A stretch of DNA of 64,000 bases from a bacterium (GTDB lineage Bacteria; Bacillota; Bacilli; Lactobacillales; Streptococcaceae). Shown piece after piece: positions 1 to 8,852 of the stretch. The stretch lies in contig CAJNCW010000003.1 of NCBI GenBank assembly GCA_905221345.1, positions 1 through 64,000 on the forward strand, in the 5' to 3' direction. The position numbers and the translations under genes were made by a program. Each line of letters starts with the position of its first letter. The stretch's first letter is position 1. A model generated the notes under the pieces. The model was not told the DNA's origin, ran no database searches, and worked only from the letters and a program-made list of their open reading frames with translations.

Positions 1-264
1 AGCAACAGCGTGTCAGCTTCAATCAGTGCTAGCCAATCAGCAAGCACAAGCTTGAGCAACAGCGTATCTGCTTCAATCAGTGCATCTGAATCAGCAAGCA
101 CAAGCTTGAGCAACAGCGTATCTGCTTCAATCAGTGCGAGCCAATCAGCAAGCACAAGCTTGAGTAACAGCGTATCTGCTTCAATTAGTGCTTCAGTATC
201 AACAAGCACAAGCTTGAGCAACAGCGTGTCAGCTTTAATCAGTGCGAGCCAATCAGCAAGCAAC
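1..264 (+). repeat. Tandem 54-bp coding repeats in the adhesin stalk
   Basis: Five consecutive copies of an 18-codon unit start at bases 1, 55, 109, 163 and 217 and continue to about 264. The unit encodes [18 protein letters not shown] with small variations. High DNA identity between units suggests copy number changes by slippage or recombination. The array probably extends upstream of the window. Confidence 0.9.
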
Positions 265-1005
265 AACTCAAGTAGTACTTCAGTTTCAACAAGTACTTCA
301 GTAAGCTTGAGCAATAGCGTTTCAAGCAGCTTGAGTACAAGTGCGTCACAACAATCTAACTCATTCAGCTATAGTAAGGGTGAACCAGAAAGCGAGTCTA
401 AACCAGAGTTTAACCTTCCTAGCTACCTTGAATCTGTAAGTGCAAGTGAGTCAGTTTCACTCAGCAAGTCAGTAAGTGTATCATTGAGCGATAGTACTTC
501 AGCCTCAATCAGCGCAAGTGAGTCTGCATCTGTAAGCACTAGCGTAAGCACAAGTCAATCAGCTTCAGCAAGCGATTCTGCATCTGTAAGCACTAGCCTA
601 AGCGCAAGTCAATCAGCTTCAGCCAACGCAAGCAAGACACCAACACCAGGTGGAGGCTTCCACTCAGCAAGTACAAGCACTGGCCCAGGTAGTGTATCAA
701 ATTCAGGAACTGCAAGCGATTCAGCTTCACACAGTGTGTCTGTAAGTACATCATTGAGCGACAGTGCAAGCGCCTCAGCTAGCTTGTCTGACAGTGCTTC
801 AATCTCAAGTGCATTGAACCACTCACAAGCTCCTGCACAACAACCTGCTGGACCAGGACATTCAAACGGTAGAAGACTTCCAAATACAGGAACTGCAAGT
901 AACCAATTTGCTGGTCTTGGATTAGGAGTAGCTGCCTTGGCAACTGCCTCTCTTCTTGGCAAGAAGAAGAAATCAGCAGCTTCTGAGATGGACCTAGAGG
1001 ACTAA
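1..1005 (+). CDS. Serine-rich repeat LPXTG surface adhesin, C-terminal part (5' end outside window)
   Basis: The frame is open from base 1, so the gene begins upstream of the window. The visible 334 residues are mostly alternating Ser with Ala/Val/Ile/Thr, as in the glycosylated stalk of the PsrP/GspB/SraP family. A non-repetitive, acidic, proline-containing break lies around residues 118-142. The C-terminus is a cell-wall sorting signal: LPNTG at bases 877-891, a hydrophobic segment, then KKKK. The tail after the membrane segment is longer and more acidic (ending EMDLED) than the usual short positive tail. Family members are O-glycosylated, exported by SecA2/SecY2 and anchored by sortase A. 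None of those accessory genes lie downstream; the next gene is trmFO after a terminator. The ligand-binding region is not visible, so the binding target is unknown. Confidence 0.93.
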   Translation, partial: SNSVSASISASQSASTSLSNSVSASISASESASTSLSNSVSASISASQSASTSLSNSVSASISASVSTSTSLSNSVSALISASQSASNNSSSTSVSTSTSVSLSNSVSSSLSTSASQQSNSFSYSKGEPESESKPEFNLPSYLESVSASESVSLSKSVSVSLSDSTSASISASESASVSTSVSTSQSASASDSASVSTSLSASQSASANASKTPTPGGGFHSASTSTGPGSVSNSGTASDSASHSVSVSTSLSDSASASASLSDSASISSALNHSQAPAQQPAGPGHSNGRRLPNTGTASNQFAGLGLGVAALATASLLGKKKKSAASEMDLED

Positions 1006-1061
1006 GTCCCAAAAATCGACTAAAATGGAATTGTTGATATCATTTTAGCGATGAAAACAAG

Positions 1062-1098
1062 AACCCCAGATGGCTCAAGGCTATCTGGGGTTTGTTTG
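1062..1098 (+). terminator. Rho-independent terminator of the SRR adhesin gene
   Basis: A perfect 10-bp stem AACCCCAGAT/ATCTGGGGTT with an 11-base loop is followed by a T-rich run. Confidence 0.85.
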
Positions 1099-1150
1099 TG
1101 GGTTCATTTTTAATCTATAGGCCTTTTTAGTTCTTTCTGTCTACCTTTTT

Positions 1151-1242
1151 TGTTATACTAGTAGGAGTGATTATCTATAGAAAGTTTATGGGAGTCTGTT
1201 AATAAAAGCCTAGAAAAGGAAGAGCAGATTTTTCTCCCATAA
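1151..1242 (+). promoter_or_regulatory. Extended -10 promoter and hairpin leader of trmFO
   Basis: TGTTATACT (1151-1159) is an extended -10 element with no good -35. The predicted leader of about 90 bases carries a perfect 9-bp stem TTATGGGAG (1186-1194)/CTCCCATAA (1234-1242). It ends just before a start codon that has only a weak Shine-Dalgarno sequence. A regulatory role is inference. Confidence 0.5.
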
Positions 1243-1257
1243 TGGTAAAAAAGTCTT

Positions 1258-2592
1258 ATGTCTCAATCTTATATCAATGTTATCGGCGCGGGATTGGCGG
1301 GTTCTGAAGCAGCTTACCAGATCGCAGAACGTGGTATTCCAGTTAAACTCTATGAAATGCGTGGTGTCAAATCAACTCCTCAGCACAAAACAGACAATTT
1401 TGCTGAGTTAGTTTGTTCCAATTCCTTACGTGGGGATGCATTGACCAATGCCGTAGGCCTTCTCAAGGAAGAAATGCGTCGCTTGGGTTCTGTTATCTTG
1501 GAATCAGCAGAAGCCACACGTGTTCCTGCAGGCGGTGCCCTTGCGGTGGACCGCGATGGTTTCTCTCAAATGGTGACCGAAAAAGTGGCCAATCATCCCT
1601 TGATTGAGGTGATTCGTGATGAAATTACAGAATTGCCAACTGATGTTATTACAGTTGTCGCTACTGGTCCTTTGACCAGCGATGCCCTGGCTGAGAAGAT
1701 TCATGCCCTTAATGACGGCGATGGTTTCTATTTCTACGACGCGGCAGCACCTATTATCGATGTCAACACCATTGATATGAGCAAGGTCTATCTCAAGTCT
1801 CGTTATGACAAGGGAGAAGCTGCCTACCTCAACGCTCCTATGACCAAGCAAGAGTTTATGGATTTCCATGAGGCCTTGGTCAATGCGGAAGAAGCACCAC
1901 TTAATTCTTTTGAAAAAGAAAAGTACTTTGAAGGATGTATGCCAATCGAAGTCATGGCTAAACGTGGCATTAAAACCATGCTTTATGGTCCGATGAAACC
2001 AGTCGGTCTGGAGTACCCAGACGACTACACAGGACCTCGTGACGGAGAGTTTAAAACCCCTTATGCAGTTGTCCAACTTCGTCAGGATAATGCGGCTGGT
2101 AGCCTCTACAATATCGTCGGTTTCCAAACTCACCTCAAATGGGGAGAACAAAAGCGTGTCTTCCAAATGATTCCAGGTCTTGAAAATGCTGAGTTTGTCC
2201 GTTATGGGGTCATGCACCGCAATTCTTACATGGATTCACCAAATCTTCTGGAGCAGACTTACCGTTCTAAGAAACAGCCAAACCTCTTCTTTGCTGGTCA
2301 AATGACGGGTGTAGAAGGCTATGTTGAGTCAGCAGCTTCAGGATTAGTTGCAGGTATTAATGCGGCTCGACTCTTCAAGGGTGAAAGTGAAGCTATCTTC
2401 CCAGAGACCACAGCGATTGGAAGTCTGGCTCATTACATCACTCACGCTGATAGCAAACATTTCCAACCAATGAATGTCAACTTTGGAATCATCAAGGAGT
2501 TGGAAGGCGAGCGTATCCGTGATAAGAAGGCTCGTTATGAAAAAATTGCTGAGCGTGCCCTCAGTGATTTAGAGGAATTTTTAACAGTCTAA
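1258..2592 (+). CDS. trmFO: Methylenetetrahydrofolate-tRNA-(uracil-5-)-methyltransferase TrmFO
   Basis: TrmFO makes ribothymidine at position 54 of tRNA, using methylene-THF and FAD. The 444-residue product is full length for the family. The N-terminus has the Rossmann FAD-binding motif [10 protein letters not shown] (about residues 11-20), followed by the family stretch [20 protein letters not shown] with its conserved cysteine. A glycine-rich segment [16 protein letters not shown] lies near the C-terminus. It is monocistronic between the adhesin terminator and pyrH. The ATG is preceded only by a weak A-rich ribosome-binding site, and the leader is structured. In related streptococcal genomes it is called gid. 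The function call is secure. Confidence 0.97.
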   Translation: MSQSYINVIGAGLAGSEAAYQIAERGIPVKLYEMRGVKSTPQHKTDNFAELVCSNSLRGDALTNAVGLLKEEMRRLGSVILESAEATRVPAGGALAVDRDGFSQMVTEKVANHPLIEVIRDEITELPTDVITVVATGPLTSDALAEKIHALNDGDGFYFYDAAAPIIDVNTIDMSKVYLKSRYDKGEAAYLNAPMTKQEFMDFHEALVNAEEAPLNSFEKEKYFEGCMPIEVMAKRGIKTMLYGPMKPVGLEYPDDYTGPRDGEFKTPYAVVQLRQDNAAGSLYNIVGFQTHLKWGEQKRVFQMIPGLENAEFVRYGVMHRNSYMDSPNLLEQTYRSKKQPNLFFAGQMTGVEGYVESAASGLVAGINAARLFKGESEAIFPETTAIGSLAHYITHADSKHFQPMNVNFGIIKELEGERIRDKKARYEKIAERALSDLEEFLTV

Positions 2593-2675
2593 TTTTTTTC
2601 AAAGAATTGCTCATGATACTATAAAAATCTTAGAAATTGTGATAAAATAGGTAGGATAAAAAAAGGAGAGTGAAA

Positions 2676-3413
2676 ATGGCGAATCCCAAGTATAAACGTA
2701 TTTTAATCAAGTTATCAGGTGAAGCCCTTGCCGGTGAACGTGGCGTAGGGATTGATATCCAAACAGTTCAAACAATCGCAAAAGAGATTCAAGAAGTTCA
2801 TAGCTTAGGTATCGAAATTGCCCTTGTTATTGGTGGAGGAAATCTCTGGCGTGGAGAACCTGCAGCAGAAGCAGGTATGGACCGCGTTCAGGCAGATTAC
2901 ACAGGAATGCTTGGGACTGTTATGAATGCTCTTGTGATGGCAGATTCATTGCAACAAGTTGGGGTTGATACACGTGTGCAAACAGCTATTGCTATGCAAC
3001 AAGTGGCAGAGCCTTATGTCCGTGGACGTGCCCTTCGTCACCTTGAAAAAGGCCGTATCGTTATCTTTGGTGCTGGAATTGGTTCACCTTACTTCTCAAC
3101 AGATACAACAGCGGCCCTTCGTGCTGCTGAAATAGAAGCAGATGCCATTCTTATGGCTAAAAATGGGGTCGATGGTGTTTATAATGCTGACCCTAAGAAA
3201 GACAAGACAGCCGTTAAGTTTGAAGAATTGACTCACCGTGATGTTATCAATAAAGGTCTTCGTATCATGGATTCAACAGCTTCAACCCTCTCAATGGATA
3301 ACGACATTGACTTGGTTGTCTTCAACATGAACCAACCAGGCAACATCAAACGTGTCGTATTTGGTGAAAATATCGGAACAACAGTTTCAAATAATATCGA
3401 AGAAAAGGAATAA
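2676..3413 (+). CDS. pyrH: UMP kinase (uridylate kinase)
   Basis: Bacterial UMP kinase phosphorylates UMP to UDP in the cytoplasm and is a hexamer of the amino-acid-kinase fold. Motifs are [12 protein letters not shown] at the N-terminus, the glycine loop IGGGNLWRG, and [14 protein letters not shown] in the middle. A GTG at 2670 is in frame, but the ribosome-binding site AAAGGAG (2662-2668) is too close to it and fits the ATG at 2676, giving 245 residues. frr follows after 8 bases, the usual pyrH-frr pair. Family members are commonly GTP-activated and UTP-inhibited. Confidence 0.96.
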   Translation: MANPKYKRILIKLSGEALAGERGVGIDIQTVQTIAKEIQEVHSLGIEIALVIGGGNLWRGEPAAEAGMDRVQADYTGMLGTVMNALVMADSLQQVGVDTRVQTAIAMQQVAEPYVRGRALRHLEKGRIVIFGAGIGSPYFSTDTTAALRAAEIEADAILMAKNGVDGVYNADPKKDKTAVKFEELTHRDVINKGLRIMDSTASTLSMDNDIDLVVFNMNQPGNIKRVVFGENIGTTVSNNIEEKE

Positions 3414-3421
3414 GAAAGATT

Positions 3422-3979
3422 ATGGCTAACGCAATTATTGAAAAAGCTAAAGAGAGAATGACCCAGTCTCACCAATCACTTGCTCGTGAATTTGGTGGTA
3501 TCCGTGCTGGCCGTGCCAATGCAAGCTTGCTTGACCGTGTACATGTAGAATACTATGGAGTTGAAACTCCTCTTAACCAAATCGCTTCAATCACGATTCC
3601 AGAAGCGCGTGTTTTGTTGGTAACACCATTTGACAAGTCTTCATTGAAAGATATCGAACGTGCCTTGAACGCTTCTGATCTTGGTATCACACCAGCTAAC
3701 GATGGTTCTGTGATTCGCTTGGTTATCCCAGCTCTTACAGAAGAAACTCGTCGTGACCTTGCTAAAGAAGTGAAGAAGGTCGGTGAGAATGCTAAAGTAG
3801 CTGTCCGTAATATCCGCCGTGATGCTATGGACGAAGCCAAGAAACAAGAAAAAGCAAAAGAAATCACTGAAGACGAATTGAAGACTCTTGAAAAAGATAT
3901 TCAAAAAGTAACAGACGATGCTGTGAAACACATCGACGATATGACTGCCAACAAAGAGAAAGAACTTTTGGAAGTCTAA
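3422..3979 (+). CDS. frr: Ribosome recycling factor
   Basis: RRF splits the post-termination ribosome together with EF-G. The 185-residue product has the family length and the conserved start with [14 protein letters not shown], then [14 protein letters not shown]. The C-terminal half is a charged helical bundle ([20 protein letters not shown]) typical of RRF domain I. It is cotranscribed with pyrH (8-bp gap) and closed by a terminator hairpin at 3991-4021. Confidence 0.97.
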   Translation: MANAIIEKAKERMTQSHQSLAREFGGIRAGRANASLLDRVHVEYYGVETPLNQIASITIPEARVLLVTPFDKSSLKDIERALNASDLGITPANDGSVIRLVIPALTEETRRDLAKEVKKVGENAKVAVRNIRRDAMDEAKKQEKAKEITEDELKTLEKDIQKVTDDAVKHIDDMTANKEKELLEV

Positions 3980-3990
3980 AAATAAACAGA

Positions 3991-4021
3991 AAAACTCAGT
4001 TGGCATTGCTGGCTGAGTTTT
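3991..4021 (+). terminator. Terminator after pyrH-frr
   Basis: A 9-bp stem AAAACTCAG/CTGAGTTTT with a 13-base loop lies 12 bases after the frr stop. It ends only about 10 bases before the ribosome-binding site of the next gene, so read-through into cvfB is possible. Confidence 0.65.
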
Positions 4022-4038
4022 ATTCGAAAGAAGGAAAT

Positions 4039-4893
4039 ATGAATACAAATCTTGCAAGTTTTATCGTTGGACTCATCATCGATGAAAATGACCGTTTTTA
4101 CTTTGTGCAAAAGGATGGTCAGACCTATGCTCTTGCCAAGGAAGAAGGTCAGCATACGGTAGGGGATTCGGTCAAAGGTTTTGCCTACACGGATATGAAG
4201 CAAAAACTCCGCTTGACCACTCTAGAAGTGACTGCCACTCAGGACCAATTTGGTTGGGGAACGGTAACAGAAGTTCGTAAGGACTTGGGTGTTTTTGTCG
4301 ATACCGGTCTGCCTGACAAGGAAATCGTTGTGTCACTCGATATCCTCCCTGAGCTCAAGGAACTCTGGCCTAAGAAGGGCGACAAACTCTACATCCGTCT
4401 TGAAGTGGACAAGAAAGACCGAATATGGGGACTTTTGGCGTATCAAGAAGATTTCCAACGTCTGGCTCGTCCTGCCTACAACAACATGCAGAACCAAAAC
4501 TGGCCAGCCATTGTTTATCGACTCAAGCTGTCAGGAACTTTTGTTTACCTGCCAGAGAATAACATGCTTGGTTTCATTCACCCAAGTGAACGCTATGCAG
4601 AGCCACGTTTGGGCCAAGTTCTAGATGCGCGTGTCATTGGTTTCCGTGAAGTGGACCGTACCTTGAACCTCTCCCTCAAACCACGTTCCTTTGAAATGTT
4701 GGAAAATGATGCCCAGATGATTTTGACTTACTTGGAAAGCAATGGCGGTTTCATGACCTTAAACGATAAGTCATCCCCTGAGGACATCAAGGCAACCTTT
4801 GGCATTTCTAAAGGTCAGTTCAAGAAAGCACTCGGTGGCTTGATGAAGGCTGGGAAAATCAAGCAGGACCAGTTTGGGACAGAGTTGATTTAG
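4039..4893 (+). CDS. cvfB: CvfB-family S1-like RNA-binding protein
   Basis: This 284-residue protein matches the CvfB/YitL family: tandem S1-type OB folds and a C-terminal winged helix. S1-like signatures are GTVTEVRKDLGVFVDTGLPDKEI (split over about residues 73-95), and GTFVYLPENNMLGFIHPSER with LGQVLDARVIGFREVDRTLNLSLKP. The C-terminal part (TFGISKGQFKKALGGLMKAG) fits the winged helix. Family members bind RNA, and in staphylococci CvfB affects virulence gene expression. An upstream in-frame TTG at 4000 exists but lies inside the frr terminator. The ATG at 4039 has an AAGGAA site and is preferred. Confidence 0.88.
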   Translation: MNTNLASFIVGLIIDENDRFYFVQKDGQTYALAKEEGQHTVGDSVKGFAYTDMKQKLRLTTLEVTATQDQFGWGTVTEVRKDLGVFVDTGLPDKEIVVSLDILPELKELWPKKGDKLYIRLEVDKKDRIWGLLAYQEDFQRLARPAYNNMQNQNWPAIVYRLKLSGTFVYLPENNMLGFIHPSERYAEPRLGQVLDARVIGFREVDRTLNLSLKPRSFEMLENDAQMILTYLESNGGFMTLNDKSSPEDIKATFGISKGQFKKALGGLMKAGKIKQDQFGTELI

Positions 4894-4904
4894 GTCTTAT
4901 AGAC

Positions 4905-5471
4905 ATGAAAAAGAAACTTGAAGAAATGAGTTTAGAGGAACTCTGGCAACTTTTTCCTATTTTTCTAGTAGAGCACAAGTCAGAGTGGAAAGACTGGTAT
5001 GAATCGGAAAAAGCAAATCTGAAAAAAATATTGGGTGCAAATGTTATTAAAAGAATAGAACATATCGGTAGTACTGCTATCCCTAATATTTGGGCCAAAA
5101 ATATCGTTGATATTCTGCTAGAAGTAGGTAGAATAGAGGATTTAGCAAGAGTTAGGGATTTATTGGTGAAGAATGGGTGGCTAGTGATGTCGGAGAGTCC
5201 TAACAGGATTTCGCTAAATAAAGGATATACAGAGCAGGGATTTGCTGAGAAAGTCTTTCATCTACATTTGCGAATGACGGGAGATCATGACGAGATTTAT
5301 TTTAGAGATTATCTCTGCCAGCATCCAGATATCGCCCAAGCGTATCAGGAATTAAAACTCATTTTGTGGAAACAATTTGAACACAATCGAGACGCCTATA
5401 CTGATGCGAAAACGGATTTTATAAATCACTACGTTTCAGAGGCTAAGTCCAGTAATTCTCAAGAATCATAA
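4905..5471 (+). CDS. GrpB/UPF0157-family nucleotidyltransferase-like protein
   Basis: The 188-residue protein carries the GrpB (UPF0157) signature HIGSTAIPNIWAKNIVDILL (about residues 46-65), which resembles the GS...D core of nucleotidyltransferase folds. HLHLRM and FRDYL follow further on, also typical. No substrate is established for the family. It starts 11 bases after cvfB, with little visible Shine-Dalgarno sequence, so it is probably translated from the cvfB message. Function is unassigned. Confidence 0.8.
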   Translation: MKKKLEEMSLEELWQLFPIFLVEHKSEWKDWYESEKANLKKILGANVIKRIEHIGSTAIPNIWAKNIVDILLEVGRIEDLARVRDLLVKNGWLVMSESPNRISLNKGYTEQGFAEKVFHLHLRMTGDHDEIYFRDYLCQHPDIAQAYQELKLILWKQFEHNRDAYTDAKTDFINHYVSEAKSSNSQES

Positions 5472-5506
5472 AAGTGTCATCAAAAAACTCTTGATAGGAG
5501 AAAGAA

Positions 5507-5722
5507 TTGAGAAAATCATTTTACACTTGGCTCATGACCGAGCGCAATCCTAAAAGTAACAGTCCTAAAGCTATCTTGGCAGACCTCGCTTTTGAGGAGT
5601 CAGCTTTTCCAAAACACACGGATGATTTTGATGAGGTGAGTCGCTTTTTGGAGGAGCATGCCAGCTTCTCTTTTAACCTAGGAGACTTTGACGCCATCTG
5701 GCAAGAATACTTAGAACACTAG
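5507..5722 (+). CDS. YozE-family SAM-like protein (UPF0346)
   Basis: A small acidic protein of 71 residues matching the YozE SAM-like family: N-terminal [17 protein letters not shown], then [23 protein letters not shown]. The family fold is a small helical bundle similar to sterile alpha motifs; the function is unknown. The start is a TTG with a good AGGAGA site about 8 bases upstream. No membrane segment or signal peptide is present. Confidence 0.85.
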   Translation: MRKSFYTWLMTERNPKSNSPKAILADLAFEESAFPKHTDDFDEVSRFLEEHASFSFNLGDFDAIWQEYLEH

Positions 5723-5759
5723 AGACAATGAGATGAGGCTAGTATTTTATTGTTCTCTT

Positions 5760-5768
5760 TGCTATAAT
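5760..5768 (+). promoter_or_regulatory. Extended -10 promoter of phoH
   Basis: TGCTATAAT, with no clear -35, about 35 bases upstream of the phoH TTG start. Confidence 0.55.
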
Positions 5769-5802
5769 AAAAAGAAATAAACGGATTAGAGAGGTTCTTT
5801 AT

Positions 5803-6789
5803 TTGAAGGAACATTCAATAGACATTCAACTAAGTCATCCAGATGACTTGTTTCATCTTTTTGGATCCAACGAGCGCCATCTTCGTTTGATGGAAGAAGA
5901 ACTCGATGTGGTGATTCATGCTCGTACAGAGATTGTCCAGGTTTTGGGAGAAGAGGCTGCCTGTGAGGAAGCCCGTCAGGTTATTCAGGCATTGATGGTC
6001 TTGGTGAATCGGGGAATGACGGTTGGCACACCAGATGTAGTGACTGCGATTAGCATGGTCAAAAACGATGAAATCGACAAGTTTGTCGCCCTTTACGAAG
6101 AAGAAATTATCAAAGACAATACTGGGAAACCGATCCGTGTCAAAACCTTGGGTCAAAAGCTATATGTGGACAGTGTCAAACAGCATGATGTGACCTTTGG
6201 AATCGGACCTGCAGGGACAGGGAAGACCTTTCTTGCAGTGACCTTGGCAGTAACTGCCCTTAAACGTGGGCAAGTCAAGCGGATTATCCTTACTCGTCCA
6301 GCAGTGGAAGCAGGTGAGAGTCTAGGATTTCTTCCGGGAGATCTCAAAGAGAAGGTCGATCCTTATCTTCGACCAGTTTATGATGCCTTGTATCAGATTC
6401 TGGGGAAAGACCAAACGACTCGTCTCATGGAGCGTGAGATTATCGAAATCGCGCCCCTTGCCTACATGCGTGGTCGGACCTTAGATGATGCCTTTGTCAT
6501 TCTCGATGAGGCACAGAATACGACCATCATGCAGATGAAGATGTTCTTGACTCGTTTAGGCTTTAATTCTAAGATGATTGTCAATGGGGATATCAGTCAG
6601 ATTGACCTGCCACGTAATGTTAAGTCCGGTTTGATTGATGCTCAAGAAAAGCTCAAGAACATTCACCAAATCGACTTTGTTCATTTTTCAGCTAAGGATG
6701 TGGTTCGTCATCCAGTTGTCGCTCAGATTATTCGAGCCTATGAACCAGCTCCAGTTAAAAATGAAGAGAAGAACGAAGAAACAGAATAG
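5803..6789 (+). CDS. phoH: PhoH-family ATPase
   Basis: A 328-residue PhoH/YbeZ-type P-loop protein. Walker A is GPAGTGKTFLAV (about residues 136-147). Walker B is FVILDEAQNTT (about residues 230-240), followed by LTRLGFNSKMIVNGD. The N-terminal 100 residues form the usual PhoH lead domain. Relatives are ATPases or helicases linked to RNA metabolism, and YbeZ acts with the RNase YbeY, whose gene is elsewhere in this window. The start codon is TTG with GAGAGG upstream. The C-terminus ends in a charged NEEKNEETE tail. Confidence 0.93.
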   Translation: MKEHSIDIQLSHPDDLFHLFGSNERHLRLMEEELDVVIHARTEIVQVLGEEAACEEARQVIQALMVLVNRGMTVGTPDVVTAISMVKNDEIDKFVALYEEEIIKDNTGKPIRVKTLGQKLYVDSVKQHDVTFGIGPAGTGKTFLAVTLAVTALKRGQVKRIILTRPAVEAGESLGFLPGDLKEKVDPYLRPVYDALYQILGKDQTTRLMEREIIEIAPLAYMRGRTLDDAFVILDEAQNTTIMQMKMFLTRLGFNSKMIVNGDISQIDLPRNVKSGLIDAQEKLKNIHQIDFVHFSAKDVVRHPVVAQIIRAYEPAPVKNEEKNEETE

Positions 6790-6792
6790 CAA

Positions 6793-6821
6793 AAAGAGCA
6801 GTTCAGATGAAGCTGCTCTTT
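6793..6821. terminator. Shared terminator between phoH and ald
   Basis: A 9-bp stem AAAGAGCAG/CTGCTCTTT. The T-run is good on the minus strand (ald side) and poor on the plus strand. Confidence 0.65.
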
Positions 6822-6850
6822 ATCGTATCTGTGTTAATTAGTTAATGTCT

Positions 6851-7963
6851 TTAGACAAGTTCATCAATCGAAGTGTAATCCTTATCTAGCCCTTGGGCAA
6901 CTGGAAGACTAGTCAAGTAACCTTGGTAAGTTGTCACTCCTTCGCGTAATCCTTGGTCTTCAGTGACTGCTTTTTGGAATCCCTTGTTAGCTAAGGCTTC
7001 GATGTAAGGAAGGGTGACATTAGTTAGGGCGATGGTTGAAGTACGAGCGACCGCACCAGGAATGTTGGCGACAGCATAGTGGAGCACCCCATGTTTTTCA
7101 TAGACAGGTTCATCGTGCGTTGTCACACGATCAGCTGTTGCGATAACACCACCTTGGTCAACGGCAACGTCAACGATGACAGATCCTGGACGCATTTGTT
7201 TGACCATCTCGTCTGTCACCAATTTCGGAGCTTTAGCACCAGGGATGAGAACGGCTCCAATCACAACATCAGCATCTTTCACACTTGCTTCGATGTTGAA
7301 AGAATTTGACATAAGAGTTTGGATTTGGTTTCCGAAGACTTCTTCTAGAACTGAGAGACGTTTGGCACTGATATCTAAAATAGTTACCTGAGCACCAAGT
7401 CCAAGGGCGATGCGAGCAGCATGTGTACCAACGACACCGCCACCGATGATGGTTACTTTTCCTTTTGGAACACCCGGAACACCACCTAGTAGGACACCAG
7501 AACCACCAGCTTGCTTAGTAAGGAAGTGGGCTCCGATTTGAACTGCCATACGACCGGCAACCTCACTCATAGGAACGAGGAGCGGTAGGTGACCTAGGGA
7601 GTCACGGACAGTCTCATAGGCAATTCCTGTTGTTTTGGCTGCTAGCATGGCATCTGCTAACTCTGGAGCAGCAGCCATGTGCAAGTAGGTGAAGAGGAGA
7701 AGATCGTCGCGCAAATAGCCATATTCAGAAGCTAGTGGTTCTTTTACTTTCACGACTAACTCAGCTGCCCAAGCTTCAGCAGCAGTAGCGACAATCTCAG
7801 CACCTTGCTTTTGATAGTCAGCATCAGTAAAGCCTGAACCAAGACCAGCATTTGTTTCGATGAGGACACGGTGACCACGGCTAACTAAGCTATAAACACC
7901 AGCAGGTGTGAGGGCAACACGGTTTTCATTGTTCTTAATTTCTTTTGGAATTCCGATTAACAT
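6851..7963 (-). CDS. ald: Alanine dehydrogenase
   Basis: Ald interconverts L-alanine and pyruvate plus ammonia with NAD. The 370-residue length is normal and the frame is intact. [20 protein letters not shown] is the classical N-terminus, with the substrate-binding Arg and Lys. The NAD fold has [20 protein letters not shown] (about residues 173-192). A downstream signature DVAVDQGGV and [16 protein letters not shown] follow. It is monocistronic, convergent to phoH, and has a TTGATT-N17-TACAAT promoter overlapped by a palindrome. From memory, several pneumococcal genomes carry a broken copy at this place; here it is complete. Confidence 0.97.
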   Translation of the reverse strand: MLIGIPKEIKNNENRVALTPAGVYSLVSRGHRVLIETNAGLGSGFTDADYQKQGAEIVATAAEAWAAELVVKVKEPLASEYGYLRDDLLLFTYLHMAAAPELADAMLAAKTTGIAYETVRDSLGHLPLLVPMSEVAGRMAVQIGAHFLTKQAGGSGVLLGGVPGVPKGKVTIIGGGVVGTHAARIALGLGAQVTILDISAKRLSVLEEVFGNQIQTLMSNSFNIEASVKDADVVIGAVLIPGAKAPKLVTDEMVKQMRPGSVIVDVAVDQGGVIATADRVTTHDEPVYEKHGVLHYAVANIPGAVARTSTIALTNVTLPYIEALANKGFQKAVTEDQGLREGVTTYQGYLTSLPVAQGLDKDYTSIDELV

Positions 7964-8036
7964 AGAGATAACCTACCTTTCAATTGACGGTATTGTTTTA
8001 GTTGTCACATTCCAGTTCATAAATGAAAAATGTGAT

Positions 8037-8071
8037 GGTTTTATTGTATATAAAACCGCTTCAAAAATCAA
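8037..8071 (-). promoter_or_regulatory. ald promoter with overlapping palindromic operator candidate
   Basis: Read on the minus strand: TTGATT (8071-8066), 17 bases, TACAAT (8048-8043). The inverted repeat GGTTTTA-N7-TAAAACC (8037-8057) is centred on the -10 element, a typical repressor position. The regulator is unknown. Confidence 0.6.
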
Positions 8072-8095
8072 GAAAAACTTGTCATCCAAATTTAT

Positions 8096-8263
8096 TTATG
8101 CTAGACTAGTGAGAATCAAGCTCTAATGGAGGAAAAAGTATGGAATCAATATTTGTGAAATTTGCCCAGTATCCATCTATAGAAACGAAGCGTTTATTGC
8201 TCCGACCTGTAACCTTGGACGATGCAGAAGCCATGTTTGAGTATGCTTCAGATAAGAAAAATA
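8096..8263 (+). repeat. Left copy of a diverged direct repeat (GNAT gene promoter plus 5' end)
   Basis: About 168 bp matches 11234-11400 at roughly 75-80% identity by eye. It starts at TTATGCTAGACT (an extended -10 promoter), runs through the ribosome-binding site and ATG, and continues to about codon 41. Similarity stops abruptly at the start of the membrane-protein genes. Confidence 0.8.
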
Positions 8264-8295
8264 GGAGATTCTCGTGGACAAAAATCAAATTATAA
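8140..8295 (+). pseudogene. Truncated 5' remnant of a GNAT acetyltransferase gene
   Basis: A 51-codon frame begins MESIFVKFAQYPSIETKRLL, and its first ~41 residues align with the intact acetyltransferase at 11277 (MESIFLKLAQYPIVETEHLL). It then diverges into unrelated sequence and stops. Promoter and ribosome-binding site are retained (AATGGAGGAAAAAGT before ATG). Its 3' end overlaps the GTG start of the first membrane-protein gene (8274). Transcription and possibly translation may therefore be handed to the inserted genes. It cannot encode an active acetyltransferase. Confidence 0.8.
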
Positions 8296-8852
8296 AGTTA
8301 AAGGACGTTGAATTTGTAGGAATTGGTAATTTTGAAGGGGAAACAGTTTTTTTTAATAAGAAAACAGGCAAGATGTTCTTAGGTCATTCTAAAACGAAGT
8401 TTAAAGTGTCTCCTGTTGCTTTCTCAACAGGAGCAGCACTTATCCTTTATGTGATTGTAAGAGAAATAACAAAAGTTCAGGTTTTCAGTGGTTTTTGGCC
8501 CTTGATGTTTGGTTTTTTTCTAATGATCATTATCTCCAAACTTCTCTACAGACCTGCTTTGAATGAAGAATTAATTATTAGTCCTTTTGTGCTTTCAAAC
8601 GTTGATACGATAACGTTTCTTCAAAACGAGAAGAAAAATATAGTTAAAAGCTATCTAATTATATTTTTGGCATTTCTTCTTCCAGTACTTTTTTCTATAG
8701 TTTATTTATTGATTTCTAGTTTTTTGTTTCTATTTTTAGCAATTGTATTTTTTATGTTTCCTCTATTGTTATTAAACACGAAACCAATACAAAGATATAA
8801 AGTGATTCATATGTTAGACAAAAAATATTCCACTAAGGAAAAGGATTCATGA
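8274..8852 (+). CDS. Small multi-pass membrane protein, paralogue 1 (unknown function)
   Basis: 192 residues, not recognised as a named family. The soluble N-terminus (about 45 residues, with VGIGNFEGETVFFNKKTGK) is followed by two hydrophobic segments (about 52-62 and 70-88). A charged loop with FLQNEKKNIVKSY and two more hydrophobic segments come next. The tail is NTKPIQRYKVIHMLDKKY. The two following genes share this plan, including the 'N-K/T-K-x-I-x-R' tail, so they are tandem paralogues. The GTG start has AGGAG 6 bases upstream, inside the GNAT remnant. AT-rich codon use differs from the neighbours and suggests acquisition. Possible immunity or sensing roles are speculation. Confidence 0.7.
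   Translation: MDKNQIIKLKDVEFVGIGNFEGETVFFNKKTGKMFLGHSKTKFKVSPVAFSTGAALILYVIVREITKVQVFSGFWPLMFGFFLMIIISKLLYRPALNEELIISPFVLSNVDTITFLQNEKKNIVKSYLIIFLAFLLPVLFSIVYLLISSFLFLFLAIVFFMFPLLLLNTKPIQRYKVIHMLDKKYSTKEKDS

Noticed and set aside
609..962. Open frame on the minus strand inside the SRR adhesin
   Set aside because: It mirrors the low-complexity serine repeats, has no ribosome-binding site and has no recognisable domain.
1504..2217. 237-codon minus-strand frame inside trmFO
   Set aside because: Antisense shadow of a highly conserved gene. The translation has the irregular composition typical of a reverse frame.
4014..4032. TTCGAATA on the minus strand near the frr terminator as a competence box
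   Set aside because: It faces back into frr with no downstream gene on that strand and lacks the T-rich context on that side.
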